DNA of 64,000 nucleotides from FEN-1219 sp036563665 (GTDB lineage: Bacteria > Pseudomonadota > Gammaproteobacteria > Steroidobacterales > Rariloculaceae): positions 1 through 64,000 of the forward strand of contig DATCLY010000058.1 in NCBI GenBank assembly GCA_036563665.1, read 5' to 3'. The translations under genes and the position numbers were made by a program. Below, piece after piece: positions 8,199-17,151 of the stretch. Each line of letters begins with the position of its first letter. The first letter of the stretch is position 1. The notes beneath the pieces were generated by a model, which saw only the letters and a list, made by a program, of their open reading frames with translations, was not told the DNA's origin and searched no databases.

Positions 8199-9536
8199 AT
8201 GAGGCGGCACGCGCCGGCGTCCTCGTTCGACGTGCTGATCCTAGGCGGCGGCGCCGCGGGTCTCGCCGCCGCGCATGCCCTCGCTAGCGCGGGGCGATCG
8301 GTCTGCGTGCTGGAGGCGCGCGAGCGGGTCGGCGGGCGCATCTTCACGGTGGAGGACGGCGCGCTCGCCGTTCCGATCGAGCTCGGCGCGGAGTTCGTTC
8401 ACGGCCGCCCGCGCATCACGCTCGAGTGGATCGAGCGCACCGGCGGCGTGCTCGTCGACACGCCGCGGAGCCATTGGACGCTGCGCCGCGGCACGCTGCG
8501 CCGCGAGGACAACTCGTTTGCAGAGCTACATGACTGGATAGAGCGCACCCCGCGGCCGCGCACCGACGTGAGCTTCGCCGAGTTCCTCGCGGGTCCCGCG
8601 CGCGCGTGGCCGCCGCGCGTGCGCGAGCTCGCCCGCAGGCTCGTGGAGGGTTACGACGCCGCCGACGCGACTCGCGTGAGCACGCACGATACGCTCGCGG
8701 AGTGGGTCGACGCCGGCGTCCCGGGCGCGCCGAGCTATCGGCCGCTCGGCGGCTACGGCCGGCTCATGCAGCAATTGCGGCGCGCGGCCGAGAAGGCGGG
8801 GGCGGAGGTGCGGCTGCGCAGCGTGGTGCGGGAGGTGCGCTGGGTGCCCGGCCGCGTCACGGCGGCCGGGACGGCGCGCGGGCGGCCGTTCGAGGCGCAG
8901 GCGGCTCGCGCCGTTGTCACGTTGCCGCTCGGCGTGCTCCAGGCGCCGCCGGATGCGCCGCACGCCGTGCGCTTCGACCCGCCGCTCACGGCGAAACGCG
9001 CCCCCCTCGCGAAGCTCGCGGCAGGGTGCGTGATCAAAGTGCTGCTCCGCTTCCGTGCGCCTTTCTGGGAAGAGGTGGACGGCGGGCGTTACCGCGACGC
9101 CGCGTTCTTCCACGCGCCCGGGGCCGTGTTCCCCACCTTCTGGACCACGTTGCCGCTGCGCACGCCGCTGCTCGTCGCGTGGTCGGCCGGCTCTAACGCC
9201 GCGAAGCTCGCGGGCGCCGACAGCGACGCGCTGGTGCGCGCCGCGCTCGCGAGTCTCGCCAAGCTGTTCAACGGGCGCCGGCTGCGGCGAACGCTCGAGC
9301 GAGCGTTCGTGCACGACTGGCAGGGCGATCCGTTCGCGCGCGGCGCCTATAGCTACGTGGTCGCGGGCGGCGCCGGCGCCCGGGCCGCGCTCGCGCGGCC
9401 GCTCGAGGACACGCTGTTCTTCGCGGGCGAGGCGGCCGACGTGGGCGGGCAGTCGGCCACCGTGGCCGGCGCGCTCGCGAGCGGCGCCCGCGCGGCGCGC
9501 GAGGTGCTGCGCGAGCGTGCCCGGAAGAGCGCATAG
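8199..9536 (+). CDS. Flavin-containing amine oxidase family protein
   Basis: A 445-residue FAD-dependent oxidase of the monoamine/polyamine oxidase fold. The FAD-binding Rossmann motif is LILGGGAAGLAAAHALASAG (about 13-32) with VLEARERVGGRI just after. The substrate-side region contains GYGRLMQQL, and the C-terminal FAD block is LFFAGEAADVGGQSATVAGA near 410. There is no signal peptide, so it should act in the cytosol. ATG 8199 is preceded by GGGGAGG. Substrate (amine, polyamine or amino acid) is not decided by the sequence. Confidence 0.85.
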   Translation: MRRHAPASSFDVLILGGGAAGLAAAHALASAGRSVCVLEARERVGGRIFTVEDGALAVPIELGAEFVHGRPRITLEWIERTGGVLVDTPRSHWTLRRGTLRREDNSFAELHDWIERTPRPRTDVSFAEFLAGPARAWPPRVRELARRLVEGYDAADATRVSTHDTLAEWVDAGVPGAPSYRPLGGYGRLMQQLRRAAEKAGAEVRLRSVVREVRWVPGRVTAAGTARGRPFEAQAARAVVTLPLGVLQAPPDAPHAVRFDPPLTAKRAPLAKLAAGCVIKVLLRFRAPFWEEVDGGRYRDAAFFHAPGAVFPTFWTTLPLRTPLLVAWSAGSNAAKLAGADSDALVRAALASLAKLFNGRRLRRTLERAFVHDWQGDPFARGAYSYVVAGGAGARAALARPLEDTLFFAGEAADVGGQSATVAGALASGARAAREVLRERARKSA

Positions 9537-9596
9537 CGGCACGGGCGCGCGGCGCGAGCCGCCCGCCGCGCGCCCGGAGGCTCGCGACGGCGAGCG

Positions 9597-10772
9597 CTAC
9601 GATTTGGGCGCGTCGATCAGCTCCACGAAGCGCCACATCTGTCCGTCCGCAAGCCCCGCGAGCTCGCGGCCCAGCGAGCGGTAGACGAGCGGCGATGCGA
9701 CGAGATGCTGCGTGCCCGCGTGCATGTCGCGGAACAGCCGCTGCAGCGTGCCCGCGCGCAGCGCCGTGGTGCCCGCCGCCCTGTACGCGAACGTGGCCAC
9801 CTCGTGCGACGACCAGGTCACGTGCGCCATCGCGAGCCGGATCAGCGAGTGCTGCCGCACGGAGAGCGGATCGCCGCGCTCGAGCGTTTCCTTCGCGTCG
9901 TTCCACGCCTCGAACACGAGCGCGCGCGCGGAGCGATACGTGCCTTCCGCTTTCGCGTACTGCTCGAGGAAGCTTTCGCTCGAGCCGAGCGAGCCCGGGC
10001 GGCCGCGCTTGGAATGCACGAGCGCGAGCAGCTCGTCGAGGATGCGGCGGCCGATGCCGAGCGCCCAACCGGAATGACACATGCAGGCGAAGCCGATGAT
10101 GCCCGCCCTGTACAGGCTGCCGCCGCGCTTGGGCGTCTCGGTGGTGGCGAAGTGCGTGTAGTCCTCGCGCACGTACGCGTTGTCGATCGTGTAGTCGATG
10201 CTGCCGGTGGCCCTGAGCCCCATCACGTCCCAGTTGTCGATGAGCTTCGCCTGCTCCACGGGCAGCACGAAGATGCGCGGCTCGCCGGTGGTCTCGATGA
10301 CGCCGAGCGTGTGGATGTGCGTGCCGTGCTTGATGCCGGATGCGAAGCTCCACGAGCCGGACAGGAGGAACCCGTCCTTGTGCGGCTTGGCGGTGCCGGG
10401 CCGCGTGCCCTGACCGGCGATGACCGGCATGCGCGGGCCTTTGAAGAGCTCCTTCACGGCGTCATCGCCGAGATAGGCGGCACCGGTGCCCGTGGCGAGC
10501 GCCGTGGCCATGAGCACCCAGCCCGCGGACGGATCGCCATACGCGAGGTTCTCGATGACGCGCAGGGAGGAGAGCGGGTCGAGCTCGGCACCGCCGCGCA
10601 CGACGCGCGGCACCCACATGCCGAACAGGCCCTCCTCGTGCAGGGCTTCCACGACCTCGTCGGCGAGCCGGCCCTCGCGGTCGCCCCAGTCGGCATGCCG
10701 GTCGGCGATCTTCGCTACCCGCTTCGCGCGCTCCGGCAGCGCCGATGAATCTTCGACAACGTTCGCAATCAC
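9597..10772 (-). CDS. Acyl-CoA dehydrogenase-fold flavoprotein (group D monooxygenase-like)
   Basis: A 391-residue protein with the acyl-CoA dehydrogenase fold. The N-terminal helical domain contains LADEVVEALHEEGLFGMWVP, the middle beta domain has FLLSGSWSFASGIKHGTHIH and WDVMGLRATGSIDYTID, and the C-terminal helices carry AYRAAGTTALRAGTLQRLFRD. The last two blocks are typical of flavin-dependent hydroxylases and desulfurisation enzymes (DszC/SfnB-like) rather than beta-oxidation enzymes. Such enzymes take reduced FMN from a separate reductase, which is not seen here. GTG 10772 is chosen for the GGGGGA ribosome site. Confidence 0.8.
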   Translation of the reverse strand: MIANVVEDSSALPERAKRVAKIADRHADWGDREGRLADEVVEALHEEGLFGMWVPRVVRGGAELDPLSSLRVIENLAYGDPSAGWVLMATALATGTGAAYLGDDAVKELFKGPRMPVIAGQGTRPGTAKPHKDGFLLSGSWSFASGIKHGTHIHTLGVIETTGEPRIFVLPVEQAKLIDNWDVMGLRATGSIDYTIDNAYVREDYTHFATTETPKRGGSLYRAGIIGFACMCHSGWALGIGRRILDELLALVHSKRGRPGSLGSSESFLEQYAKAEGTYRSARALVFEAWNDAKETLERGDPLSVRQHSLIRLAMAHVTWSSHEVATFAYRAAGTTALRAGTLQRLFRDMHAGTQHLVASPLVYRSLGRELAGLADGQMWRFVELIDAPKS

Positions 10773-10881
10773 TTCGCGTCCCCCAGATGAAATCAAGACG
10801 AGCAACCGCGCCGCGGCGCGAAGCCACGCGCCCGACGGCGATGCCTGGCGGCTCCGACCCCGGAGTATACCGACCTCGCGC

Positions 10882-12054
10882 TCAGAAGAGCTGCAACAGG
10901 CGGTTCAGCGACCGCAGACCGTCGGCGGTGGGCGTCACGCGGCGCGGCTCGACGCGGAGCCACCCGCGGCGCTCGGCCTCTGCCAGCGGCTCGTGCACGG
11001 CCGCGAGCGACTGCCCGGTCCGCTGCTCGAAGGAGTCCGCGTCGACGCCGTCCGGGAGCCGCAGCGCGTTCATCATGAACTCCAGCACCGCTTGCCGCGG
11101 CTCCTCGATGCGCTCCACGGTGACGGCGGCCGGGGAGCCCGCGGTCTCCATGTACGTGCGCGGGTTGCGCGTCTTTGCCCGCCGCAGGATCACGTGGCTT
11201 TCCCCGAGCTCGCGGGAAGCATCGGAGCCGAGCGTGACTTTGCCATGGGCGCCTGCGCCGATGCCGAGATAGTCGCCGAACTGCCAGTAGTTGAGGTTGT
11301 GGACGCAGCGATGGCCCGGCCGCGCGTACGCCGACACCTCGTAGCGGCCGAAGCCTGCCGCCGCGAGCCGCTCGCGTCCGCGCGATTCGATCTCGAGCAC
11401 GACGTCCTCGTCGGGCCGCGGCGGCGGATGGCGATGGAATGCCGTGCCGGGCTCGAGCGTGAGCTCGTACCACGAGAGGTGTGTCGGCTCGAGCGCGGCG
11501 GCGGTCTTGAGATCGGCGAGCGCGCCGTCCGGGTCGTCGCCCGGCAGGCCGTACATCAGGTCGAGATTCACGTCGTCGAAGCCGGCGCGCCGCGCGAGCT
11601 CCGCGGCCCGCACGGCCTCGGCGGCGGAATGCACGCGGCCGAGCGCCTTCAGCTGCGAGTCGCGAAACGACTGCACGCCGATCGACAGGCGATTCACGCC
11701 GGCGTCGCGATACTCGGCGAAGCGCTCCGCTTCCGCGGCGCCGGGATTCGCCTCGAGCGTGATCTCGGCATGGGCCGTCAGCGGCAGCCGCGCGCGGATG
11801 CCGACGAGCAGCCGGTCGATGGCGCGCCCCGAGAACAGGCTCGGCGTGCCGCCGCCGATGAAGACGCTCTGCACGGCGCGGCCCTGGGCGTAGGGGATCT
11901 CCGCGTCGAGGTCGCGCAGCAGCGCGTCGACGTAGGCGTCCTCGGGCAGGGCGCCCCGCGCCTCGTACGAGTTGAAATCGCAGTACGGGCACTTGCGCAG
12001 GCACCACGGCAGGTGCACGTACAGCGACAGGGGAGGGAGCGTGGCGAACCGCAT
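10882..12054 (-). CDS. hemW: Heme chaperone HemW (radical SAM)
   Basis: A 390-residue radical SAM protein of the HemW family, formerly called oxygen-independent coproporphyrinogen oxidase-like and now regarded as a heme-binding chaperone. The iron-sulfur motif is YVHLPWCLRKCPYCDFN (Cys-x3-Cys-x2-Cys) near residues 13-30. SAM-binding and family motifs follow: FIGGGTPSLF near 70, NRLSIGVQSF near 125, and HNLNYWQFGDYLGIGAGAH near 260, which is diagnostic of HemW. A winged-helix C-terminal domain closes the chain. ATG 12054 and an alternative ATG at 12072 both fall inside a perfect palindrome. Confidence 0.9.
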   Translation of the reverse strand: MRFATLPPLSLYVHLPWCLRKCPYCDFNSYEARGALPEDAYVDALLRDLDAEIPYAQGRAVQSVFIGGGTPSLFSGRAIDRLLVGIRARLPLTAHAEITLEANPGAAEAERFAEYRDAGVNRLSIGVQSFRDSQLKALGRVHSAAEAVRAAELARRAGFDDVNLDLMYGLPGDDPDGALADLKTAAALEPTHLSWYELTLEPGTAFHRHPPPRPDEDVVLEIESRGRERLAAAGFGRYEVSAYARPGHRCVHNLNYWQFGDYLGIGAGAHGKVTLGSDASRELGESHVILRRAKTRNPRTYMETAGSPAAVTVERIEEPRQAVLEFMMNALRLPDGVDADSFEQRTGQSLAAVHEPLAEAERRGWLRVEPRRVTPTADGLRSLNRLLQLF

Positions 12055-12076
12055 GGGCGAATTATCGCCCATGCGG
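12049..12076. promoter_or_regulatory. Perfect 12-bp inverted repeat over the hemW start
   Basis: Arms CCGCATGGGCGA and TCGCCCATGCGG flank the four-base spacer ATTA. On the minus strand it includes both in-frame hemW start codons. It lies between the metallo-beta-lactamase gene and hemW. It could be an operator or an mRNA hairpin that hides the start; the two in-frame ATGs arise from the palindrome itself. Confidence 0.6.
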
Positions 12077-12110
12077 CCGTGCGATCCGCCGCCGGGATGG
12101 CGTGCCGCTG

Positions 12111-13052
12111 CTACTCGCGGTACGCCGCCTGGATCGCCGCGGCGATCCGTCCGGCGGAGCCCCGCGGCGTCGTGAGGTCGGCGAACTCCGCCTCGATGTC
12201 CGCCGCGAGCCGGCGCTGCGCTTCTTCCACGGACGCCCCGGTGCGCTTCGCTTCCCGCACGCGCTCGCGCACGGCCGTGAGGTACTCGCGATAGCGGCGG
12301 ATCAGGCTCGTGTCGCCCATGCGGCCGTGCGCGGGCACGATGACCGCGGGCTCGAGCGCCTCGAACGCGTCGAGGTTCGCGAGCCACTTGTCGTAGCTCG
12401 CGTATTGCGCGCTCACGCTGGGAAAGACGGACATCACCACGTCGCCCGTGAAGAGCACGCGGTCCTCCTCGACGAAGAACACCGTGTCGCCGCGCGTGTG
12501 ATTCGGCCCCGCGCCCCAGATGCGCACGCGCACGCCGCCGAGATCGAGCTTGAGCTCGTCGTGGAAGAGCACGTCCGGCGCACGATACGTGGCGCCGTCG
12601 AGGAGCTCGGCGACGACCGGAGAGAAGCCCGAGAACCGCCGGATGGTCTCGACGCCCGTCTCGTCGGCCTCCGCTTGCTGGCCGCTCCAGCGGACCAGCA
12701 CGGCGTCGTCGGGGAACGCGCCCGCGCCCAGGTCGTGCTCCGGATGGAAATGCGTGGCCGCCACATAGAGCCGCTCGGCGGCCGACACCTTGCGCGCCTC
12801 GCCGAGCACGATGGCGCCGTTGCGCTCCCCGAGCCCCGTGTCGATCACGAGCGTGGCGCGCTCGCCCACGACGATGCCGACGTTGGGCACGAGGGGCACG
12901 TCCTCGTCGGGTATGACGTACACGTGCTGCGACACCTTGATCAGCGCGTCCTGATGGATGATCGGGCTCGGCGAACTGGACGGCGGCTGCGCCGTCGCCT
13001 CGTGCAGGCCGAGCAGGGCAAGAGCGACCAGGAGTGCGGATGCGATCTTCAT
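12111..13052 (-). CDS. Exported MBL-fold metallo-hydrolase
   Basis: A 313-residue metallo-beta-lactamase-fold protein with a signal peptide (MKIASALLVALALLGLHEAT, cleavage near AQ), so periplasmic. The metal motif reads THFHPEH, with Glu in place of the usual Asp of HxHxDH. Further ligands are NHTRGD, LFTGDVVM and VPAHGRMGD. The class resembles quinoprotein-relay/SoxH-like proteins, but the substrate is unknown. It is on the same strand as hemW, 57 bp upstream, and may share a transcript. Confidence 0.8.
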   Translation of the reverse strand: MKIASALLVALALLGLHEATAQPPSSSPSPIIHQDALIKVSQHVYVIPDEDVPLVPNVGIVVGERATLVIDTGLGERNGAIVLGEARKVSAAERLYVAATHFHPEHDLGAGAFPDDAVLVRWSGQQAEADETGVETIRRFSGFSPVVAELLDGATYRAPDVLFHDELKLDLGGVRVRIWGAGPNHTRGDTVFFVEEDRVLFTGDVVMSVFPSVSAQYASYDKWLANLDAFEALEPAVIVPAHGRMGDTSLIRRYREYLTAVRERVREAKRTGASVEEAQRRLAADIEAEFADLTTPRGSAGRIAAAIQAAYRE

Positions 13053-13135
13053 GGCTTTGCTCAGGCGGACGCGTGAGGCATCGATGCGCAGCGAGTATAG
13101 CGGATGCGCCGCGTTCCCCTCGTCCGCGGGCCGTG

Positions 13136-13843
13136 CTACGCAAGCCTGAAGCTTGCCAGGATCGGCAGGTGATCGGACACGCGGCCCGCATCGCGCAGCG
13201 TGGCCGACGAGACGAGCTCCAGAGGCTCCGTGTACCAGATGCGATCGAGCGGCAGCAGCGGCAGGCGCGAAGGGTAGGTGGCGAGCGGCGGCACCGGCTG
13301 GAACGGCGGGCACAGGTTCCGCTCGGCCATGCCGCGGCCCGGGAAGTCGTTGAAGTCGCCGAGCGCCACCATCGGCCGGGCGGAGATCGCGTTGAGCCGC
13401 GCGCGCAGGCGCCGATACTGCCGCCGGCGCTCGAAGAACCAGAGGCCCAAGTGCACGGACATCACGACGATGTCGGCGCGCGGCGAGCGGACGGTGCCGA
13501 AGATGGCCGCGCGCGGCTCGAAGCGGCCGACGGTGAGCTCCTCCGTGCCGAGCGACTCCACGGGCCAGCGGCTCATGACGAGATGGCCGTAGTGGCCGTC
13601 CTTGGCGACGATCGTGTGCGCGGCGACCCACGTCCAGCCGCTGAAGAGGTTGCCGAAGTACGAGAAGAGATCCGGCGCCACGGCGCGCGCCGTGCGCGCG
13701 TCGATCTCCTGCAGCGCTGCGATGTCGGGCTGCTCCGCCTCGAGCACCCGTGCCACGCGCTCCGGATCGTACACGCCGTCTCGCCCCACGCAGCCGTGCA
13801 CGTTCCACGTCAGCGCGCGGATCACCGAGTCGTCTCGAGTCAT
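13136..13843 (-). CDS. Endonuclease/exonuclease/phosphatase family protein
   Basis: A 235-residue protein with the Mg-dependent EEP fold of DNase I, sphingomyelinase and inositol phosphatases. Motifs are LTWNVHGCVG near 10, IAALQEIDAR near 42 (catalytic Glu), VMSVHLGLW near 125, MVALGDFNDF near 155 and VSDHLPILASF at the end. There is no signal peptide. The ATG overlaps the stop of the upstream PLD gene by four bases (ATGA). In many bacteria EEP proteins of this type are neighbours of PLD-like lipid enzymes, so phospholipid or phosphodiester metabolism is the likely setting. Confidence 0.85.
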   Translation of the reverse strand: MTRDDSVIRALTWNVHGCVGRDGVYDPERVARVLEAEQPDIAALQEIDARTARAVAPDLFSYFGNLFSGWTWVAAHTIVAKDGHYGHLVMSRWPVESLGTEELTVGRFEPRAAIFGTVRSPRADIVVMSVHLGLWFFERRRQYRRLRARLNAISARPMVALGDFNDFPGRGMAERNLCPPFQPVPPLATYPSRLPLLPLDRIWYTEPLELVSSATLRDAGRVSDHLPILASFRLA

Positions 13844-16023
13844 CGCCGGCCGAGGCGGTTGGCCAGATGCTGCGTGCCGAGCACCGCCGCCAGCCACACG
13901 ACGGCAGCGGCGGCGAGCAGCCCCACGTTGGCGAGCGAAGGCTCGGTCCAGAGCTTCACCAGGCGGTCGCCGAACAGGGCGATGGCGGCCACGCCCGGCA
14001 GCATGCCGAGCGCGCTGCCGAGCAGAAAGTCGCGGTAGCGGATGGGCGATACGCCGAGGATCACGTTCACCAGGGCGAACGGCGCCACCGGCAGCGTGCG
14101 CAGCACGGCCACCGTCAGCACGCCGCGCCGGCGGAGCTGCCGCTCGACGCGCGACATCGTCTTGCCGAGCAGATTGCGCAAGGCGCCGCGGCCGACCGCT
14201 CTGCCGGCCCAATAGCCCGCGGTCGCGCCGAGCAGCGCGCCGGCCGATGCCCACACGAACCCTTGCAGCGGGCCGAGCACGATCGCCGTGGCGGCGATGA
14301 GCGCCGTGACGGGCACGAGCGCGATGCTGCCCACCACGAAGCTCGCGAGCACGAGCGGCACGCGCCAGCGGCTCGTCTCGATGCGCTCGAGCAGCGACTG
14401 CACGCGTTCCGCGATGCCGAGCTCGTCCGTCGGCACCATCTGCCAGAGCAGCGCGAGCAGCGCCACGAGCGCGACGAGCGCGAGGAGCTTAATGCCCCAG
14501 CGGATCTCGTAGCGGTGGCGCTTCAATCCCAGCACCTCGTGCACCAGGCGCTCGGGCGTGACCGGACGCTCGGGGTCGCCGATCTCGAGCACGAGCTCCG
14601 ACGGCTCCTCGAGCGCGGGCGGCGGCAGCTTGCGCAGCGCCCGCGGGGCGCCGGGCGCGACGGCGTTGAGGCTGCGCATCACCGGCGCGCCGCTCGCGAG
14701 CGCGCACGCCACCGTGTGCGCATCCGTGCCGAGGTGCTCGGCGATCAGGCGGTTGCGCACCTCGGCGATCGCGGCACGGTGCCGGCCGGTCGCCGCCTCG
14801 ATGGCGAGGTCGCACTCCGTGTCGAGACCCATCGAGCGGTTGTTGAGGTTCGACGAGCCCACCCGGAGCAGCGTGTCGTCCACGACGAGCAGCTTCGAGT
14901 GCACGTTGATCGCCACGTCGCCGTCGGCGCCCTCCGGCGCTTCATCGCCGGCGAACGTCACCTCGGCCGTGGTGATCACGGGATAGACGAAATGGATGCG
15001 GCGGCGCACGCGCGGCTCCTGGAACGCCCGCATGAAGTGCGCGCGGCCGACGCCCATCGTCTGAGCCTCGAGCCAGCCCGACTGCACGGCGTTGGTCACC
15101 ACGATGGCTTCGAGCGACGGCTGCGCACGCATGCGCATGAGCAGCGCCTCCATCGCGACCTTGGCCGTGATGTACTGGTTCTCGATGTACACGAGCCGCT
15201 CGGCGCGGCCGAGCGCCGCGGCGGTGAGCCGCTCCACCTCGCGGATCTCGCGCTGGGCGGTCTCCGCGGCCGAGGTGCGCGAGATGCCGACCGGCACGCG
15301 CTCGAATTGCGGCGTCACGGAGCGCGGCCAGCAGTCGCCTGCCGGCGAGAACGGCTTCGGCGGCTTGCCGCCGGCCGCGCTCCAGCGCTCTCGCACGTGC
15401 TCCGCGAGCGCCTTCGCCGCGTCGCCGTCGACGACCATCTGCACGTCGTGGGTGGGCCGGTACTCGCCGCAGCCGGGATCTTGCCGGCGCGGATCGGCGA
15501 GGCGGTGCTCGGGCGTGTCCCAGCGACCAAGCGTGAGATCGACGCCGCCGCAATACGCCACGCAGTCGTCCACCACCACGATCTTCTCGTGGTGGCAGGC
15601 GCCGAGCGGCAACTGATCGTCGAGCAGGATGTCGATGCGCCGGGGTTTGCGCCAGCCGAACATGAGGCTCGGGAACAGCTCGCGCTCGAGCGCGTAGAGC
15701 AGGGAGTAATCCCACAGCAGGATGCGAATCTCGAGCTCGGGGCGATGGCGCACGAGCCAGCGCAGCAACCGCTCGAGGTGCTGCGGAGCGGCGTCGTCCG
15801 TCGGCTCGTGCGCGCCCCGTAACCGAACCCGGCTGTTGATCTCCCAGCCGAGGATGAACACGGAGCGCCGAGCGGCGAGCAGCGACTCGCGGAGCGCGCC
15901 GAAGTACTCGGCCGCATCGATCAGCACGGACGCGCGGTCCGCCGTCGCGCGGCGCCAGCAGGTGTCGCCTTCGACGAGGAACTGCACCGCGGCGCGATGT
16001 GGGAGTTCCGTAGCGTGCTTCAT
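13840..16023 (-). CDS. Phospholipase D-like / VTT (SNARE-associated) membrane fusion protein
   Basis: A 727-residue two-part protein. Residues 15-490 form a PLD-type phosphatidyltransferase/hydrolase with two HKD sites: HHEKIVVVDD (about 144-153) and HSKLLVVDD (about 375-383). SSNLNNRSMGLDTECDL is the usual partner block after the second site. Residues 510-727 are membrane-spanning and match the VTT/DedA family (GASAGALLGATAGYWAGRAV-like glycine-rich segment and LPVAPFALVNVILGVSPI). Such fusions are predicted to act on phospholipids at the inner membrane. ATG 16023 is preferred from homologue starts; in-frame starts upstream to 16227 exist and no good ribosome site decides. Confidence 0.85.
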   Translation of the reverse strand: MKHATELPHRAAVQFLVEGDTCWRRATADRASVLIDAAEYFGALRESLLAARRSVFILGWEINSRVRLRGAHEPTDDAAPQHLERLLRWLVRHRPELEIRILLWDYSLLYALERELFPSLMFGWRKPRRIDILLDDQLPLGACHHEKIVVVDDCVAYCGGVDLTLGRWDTPEHRLADPRRQDPGCGEYRPTHDVQMVVDGDAAKALAEHVRERWSAAGGKPPKPFSPAGDCWPRSVTPQFERVPVGISRTSAAETAQREIREVERLTAAALGRAERLVYIENQYITAKVAMEALLMRMRAQPSLEAIVVTNAVQSGWLEAQTMGVGRAHFMRAFQEPRVRRRIHFVYPVITTAEVTFAGDEAPEGADGDVAINVHSKLLVVDDTLLRVGSSNLNNRSMGLDTECDLAIEAATGRHRAAIAEVRNRLIAEHLGTDAHTVACALASGAPVMRSLNAVAPGAPRALRKLPPPALEEPSELVLEIGDPERPVTPERLVHEVLGLKRHRYEIRWGIKLLALVALVALLALLWQMVPTDELGIAERVQSLLERIETSRWRVPLVLASFVVGSIALVPVTALIAATAIVLGPLQGFVWASAGALLGATAGYWAGRAVGRGALRNLLGKTMSRVERQLRRRGVLTVAVLRTLPVAPFALVNVILGVSPIRYRDFLLGSALGMLPGVAAIALFGDRLVKLWTEPSLANVGLLAAAAVVWLAAVLGTQHLANRLGRR

Positions 16024-16337
16024 TCGGATGGCTTTGTCGCCAACGTCTGCAACATGCGTGCCACCGGCGCGCCGCATTCGAGGCGTAGCAACGTCTTGCC
16101 GGTGCAGTGTCTTCATTTGGCGACGCCCTGCAGCGCCGCGGCCGGAAAGCCGCTTTCCTGTCGAGACGTGCTTATCGATAGCAGATCGACATAACGGGCC
16201 TGGACGGCGGCGTATGAGGCGGTTCACAATTCCGCGCCGCGTCGCGGGGTAGGATGCGCCGCTCGGCGGTACACGCAGGGCTGTTCGACACCGTTGCCCC
16301 GCCGCCGCACAACCACAGGGAAAAGAGTGAGAAGCGT
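16024..16337. other. Intergenic region between divergent PLD and barrel genes
   Basis: A 314-bp gap that must hold promoters for both divergent genes. The first 200 bp remain open in the PLD frame. I saw no strong hexamers or repeats. Confidence 0.4.
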
Positions 16338-16919
16338 ATGAAGAAAGTTTTGGGTCTCATCGGGCTCGCGGTTCTGCCGATGGCCGCCAATGCGCAGCAG
16401 GAAGCGAGCCGTGGCTTCAGCTACACGTACGTGGACGTCGGTTACGTGGATGTCGAGAACGACGTAGGATCGTTCGACGTGGACGGTGACGGCCTCCAGC
16501 TACGCGGTGCCGTCGAGCTTACCGATCTCTTCTATCTCACGGGCGACTACACCGACCTCGACCACGAGGGCAACATCGATAGCTCCATGCTCTCGGTCGG
16601 CGTGGGTGTGCGCCGCTCGGTGCAGTCGAATCTCGACCTGATTGGCGAGGTCACCTGGGTGAACGCCGAAGTGGACACGCCGTTCGGGGATGCGGACGAG
16701 GACGGGTACGGGCTCGCCCTGGGGTTGCGCTACCGGGCGAACAACGACGTCGAGCTCGAAGGCGCCATCCGCCACGTGGACGTGGAGGACTCCAACACGC
16801 TGCTGGATCTGCGAGGCCGGTACTATCTCAATCCGTCGCTCGCGCTGACCGGCGGGCTGCTGATCGACAGCGGTGACCTCGGCTGGACCGTGGGAATCCG
16901 AGCCAACTTCGGACGCTGA
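16338..16919 (+). CDS. Outer-membrane beta-barrel family protein
   Basis: A 193-residue exported protein: signal peptide MKKVLGLIGLAVLPMAANAQ, cleavage after NAQ. The mature part is a run of alternating hydrophobic and polar strands with acidic turns, for example FSYTYVDVGYVDVENDVG and YGLALGLRYRANNDVEL. It ends GWTVGIRANFGR, close to an aromatic barrel terminus. This resembles small eight-stranded barrels of the OmpA-like/Ax21-like type. The likely role is structural or porin-like. AGAGTGAGAAGC precedes the ATG. It appears to be transcribed alone. Confidence 0.75.
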   Translation: MKKVLGLIGLAVLPMAANAQQEASRGFSYTYVDVGYVDVENDVGSFDVDGDGLQLRGAVELTDLFYLTGDYTDLDHEGNIDSSMLSVGVGVRRSVQSNLDLIGEVTWVNAEVDTPFGDADEDGYGLALGLRYRANNDVELEGAIRHVDVEDSNTLLDLRGRYYLNPSLALTGGLLIDSGDLGWTVGIRANFGR

Positions 16920-17014
16920 TCCACCGGCCGGCGGCGCGCGGGCGCGCCGCCGGCCGCAGCACCCCTAGAAAGGGCGGCGCGCCTCCGTAGTTGCAGTTGT
17001 CCGCGCCGCTAAGC

Positions 17015-17140
17015 AAAGAATCGCGCCTAGAAAGGCGCTCCCACCATAGAATGGCCCCCACCATAGACTGGCCAGGTGGGAGCAGATGGCCAGGTGGGAG
17101 CAGATGGCCAGGTGGGAGCGGCTTTCCAGCCGCGATCTTC
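17015..17140. repeat. REP-like inverted pair with 18-bp tandem repeats between
   Basis: One copy on the minus strand (AATCGCGCCTAGAAAGGCGC, about 17023-17042) and one on the plus strand (GGAGCGGCTTTCCAGCCGCG, about 17115-17134). Between them GCCAGGTGGGAGCAGATG occurs twice in tandem (17071-17106), and a third start of the unit merges into the plus REP. It sits between convergent genes. Confidence 0.75.
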
Positions 17141-17151
17141 GCTCGTAACCC

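Noticed and set aside
17071..17120. Possible CRISPR array
   Set aside because: The 18-bp units are directly adjacent with no spacers, and no cas gene is near.
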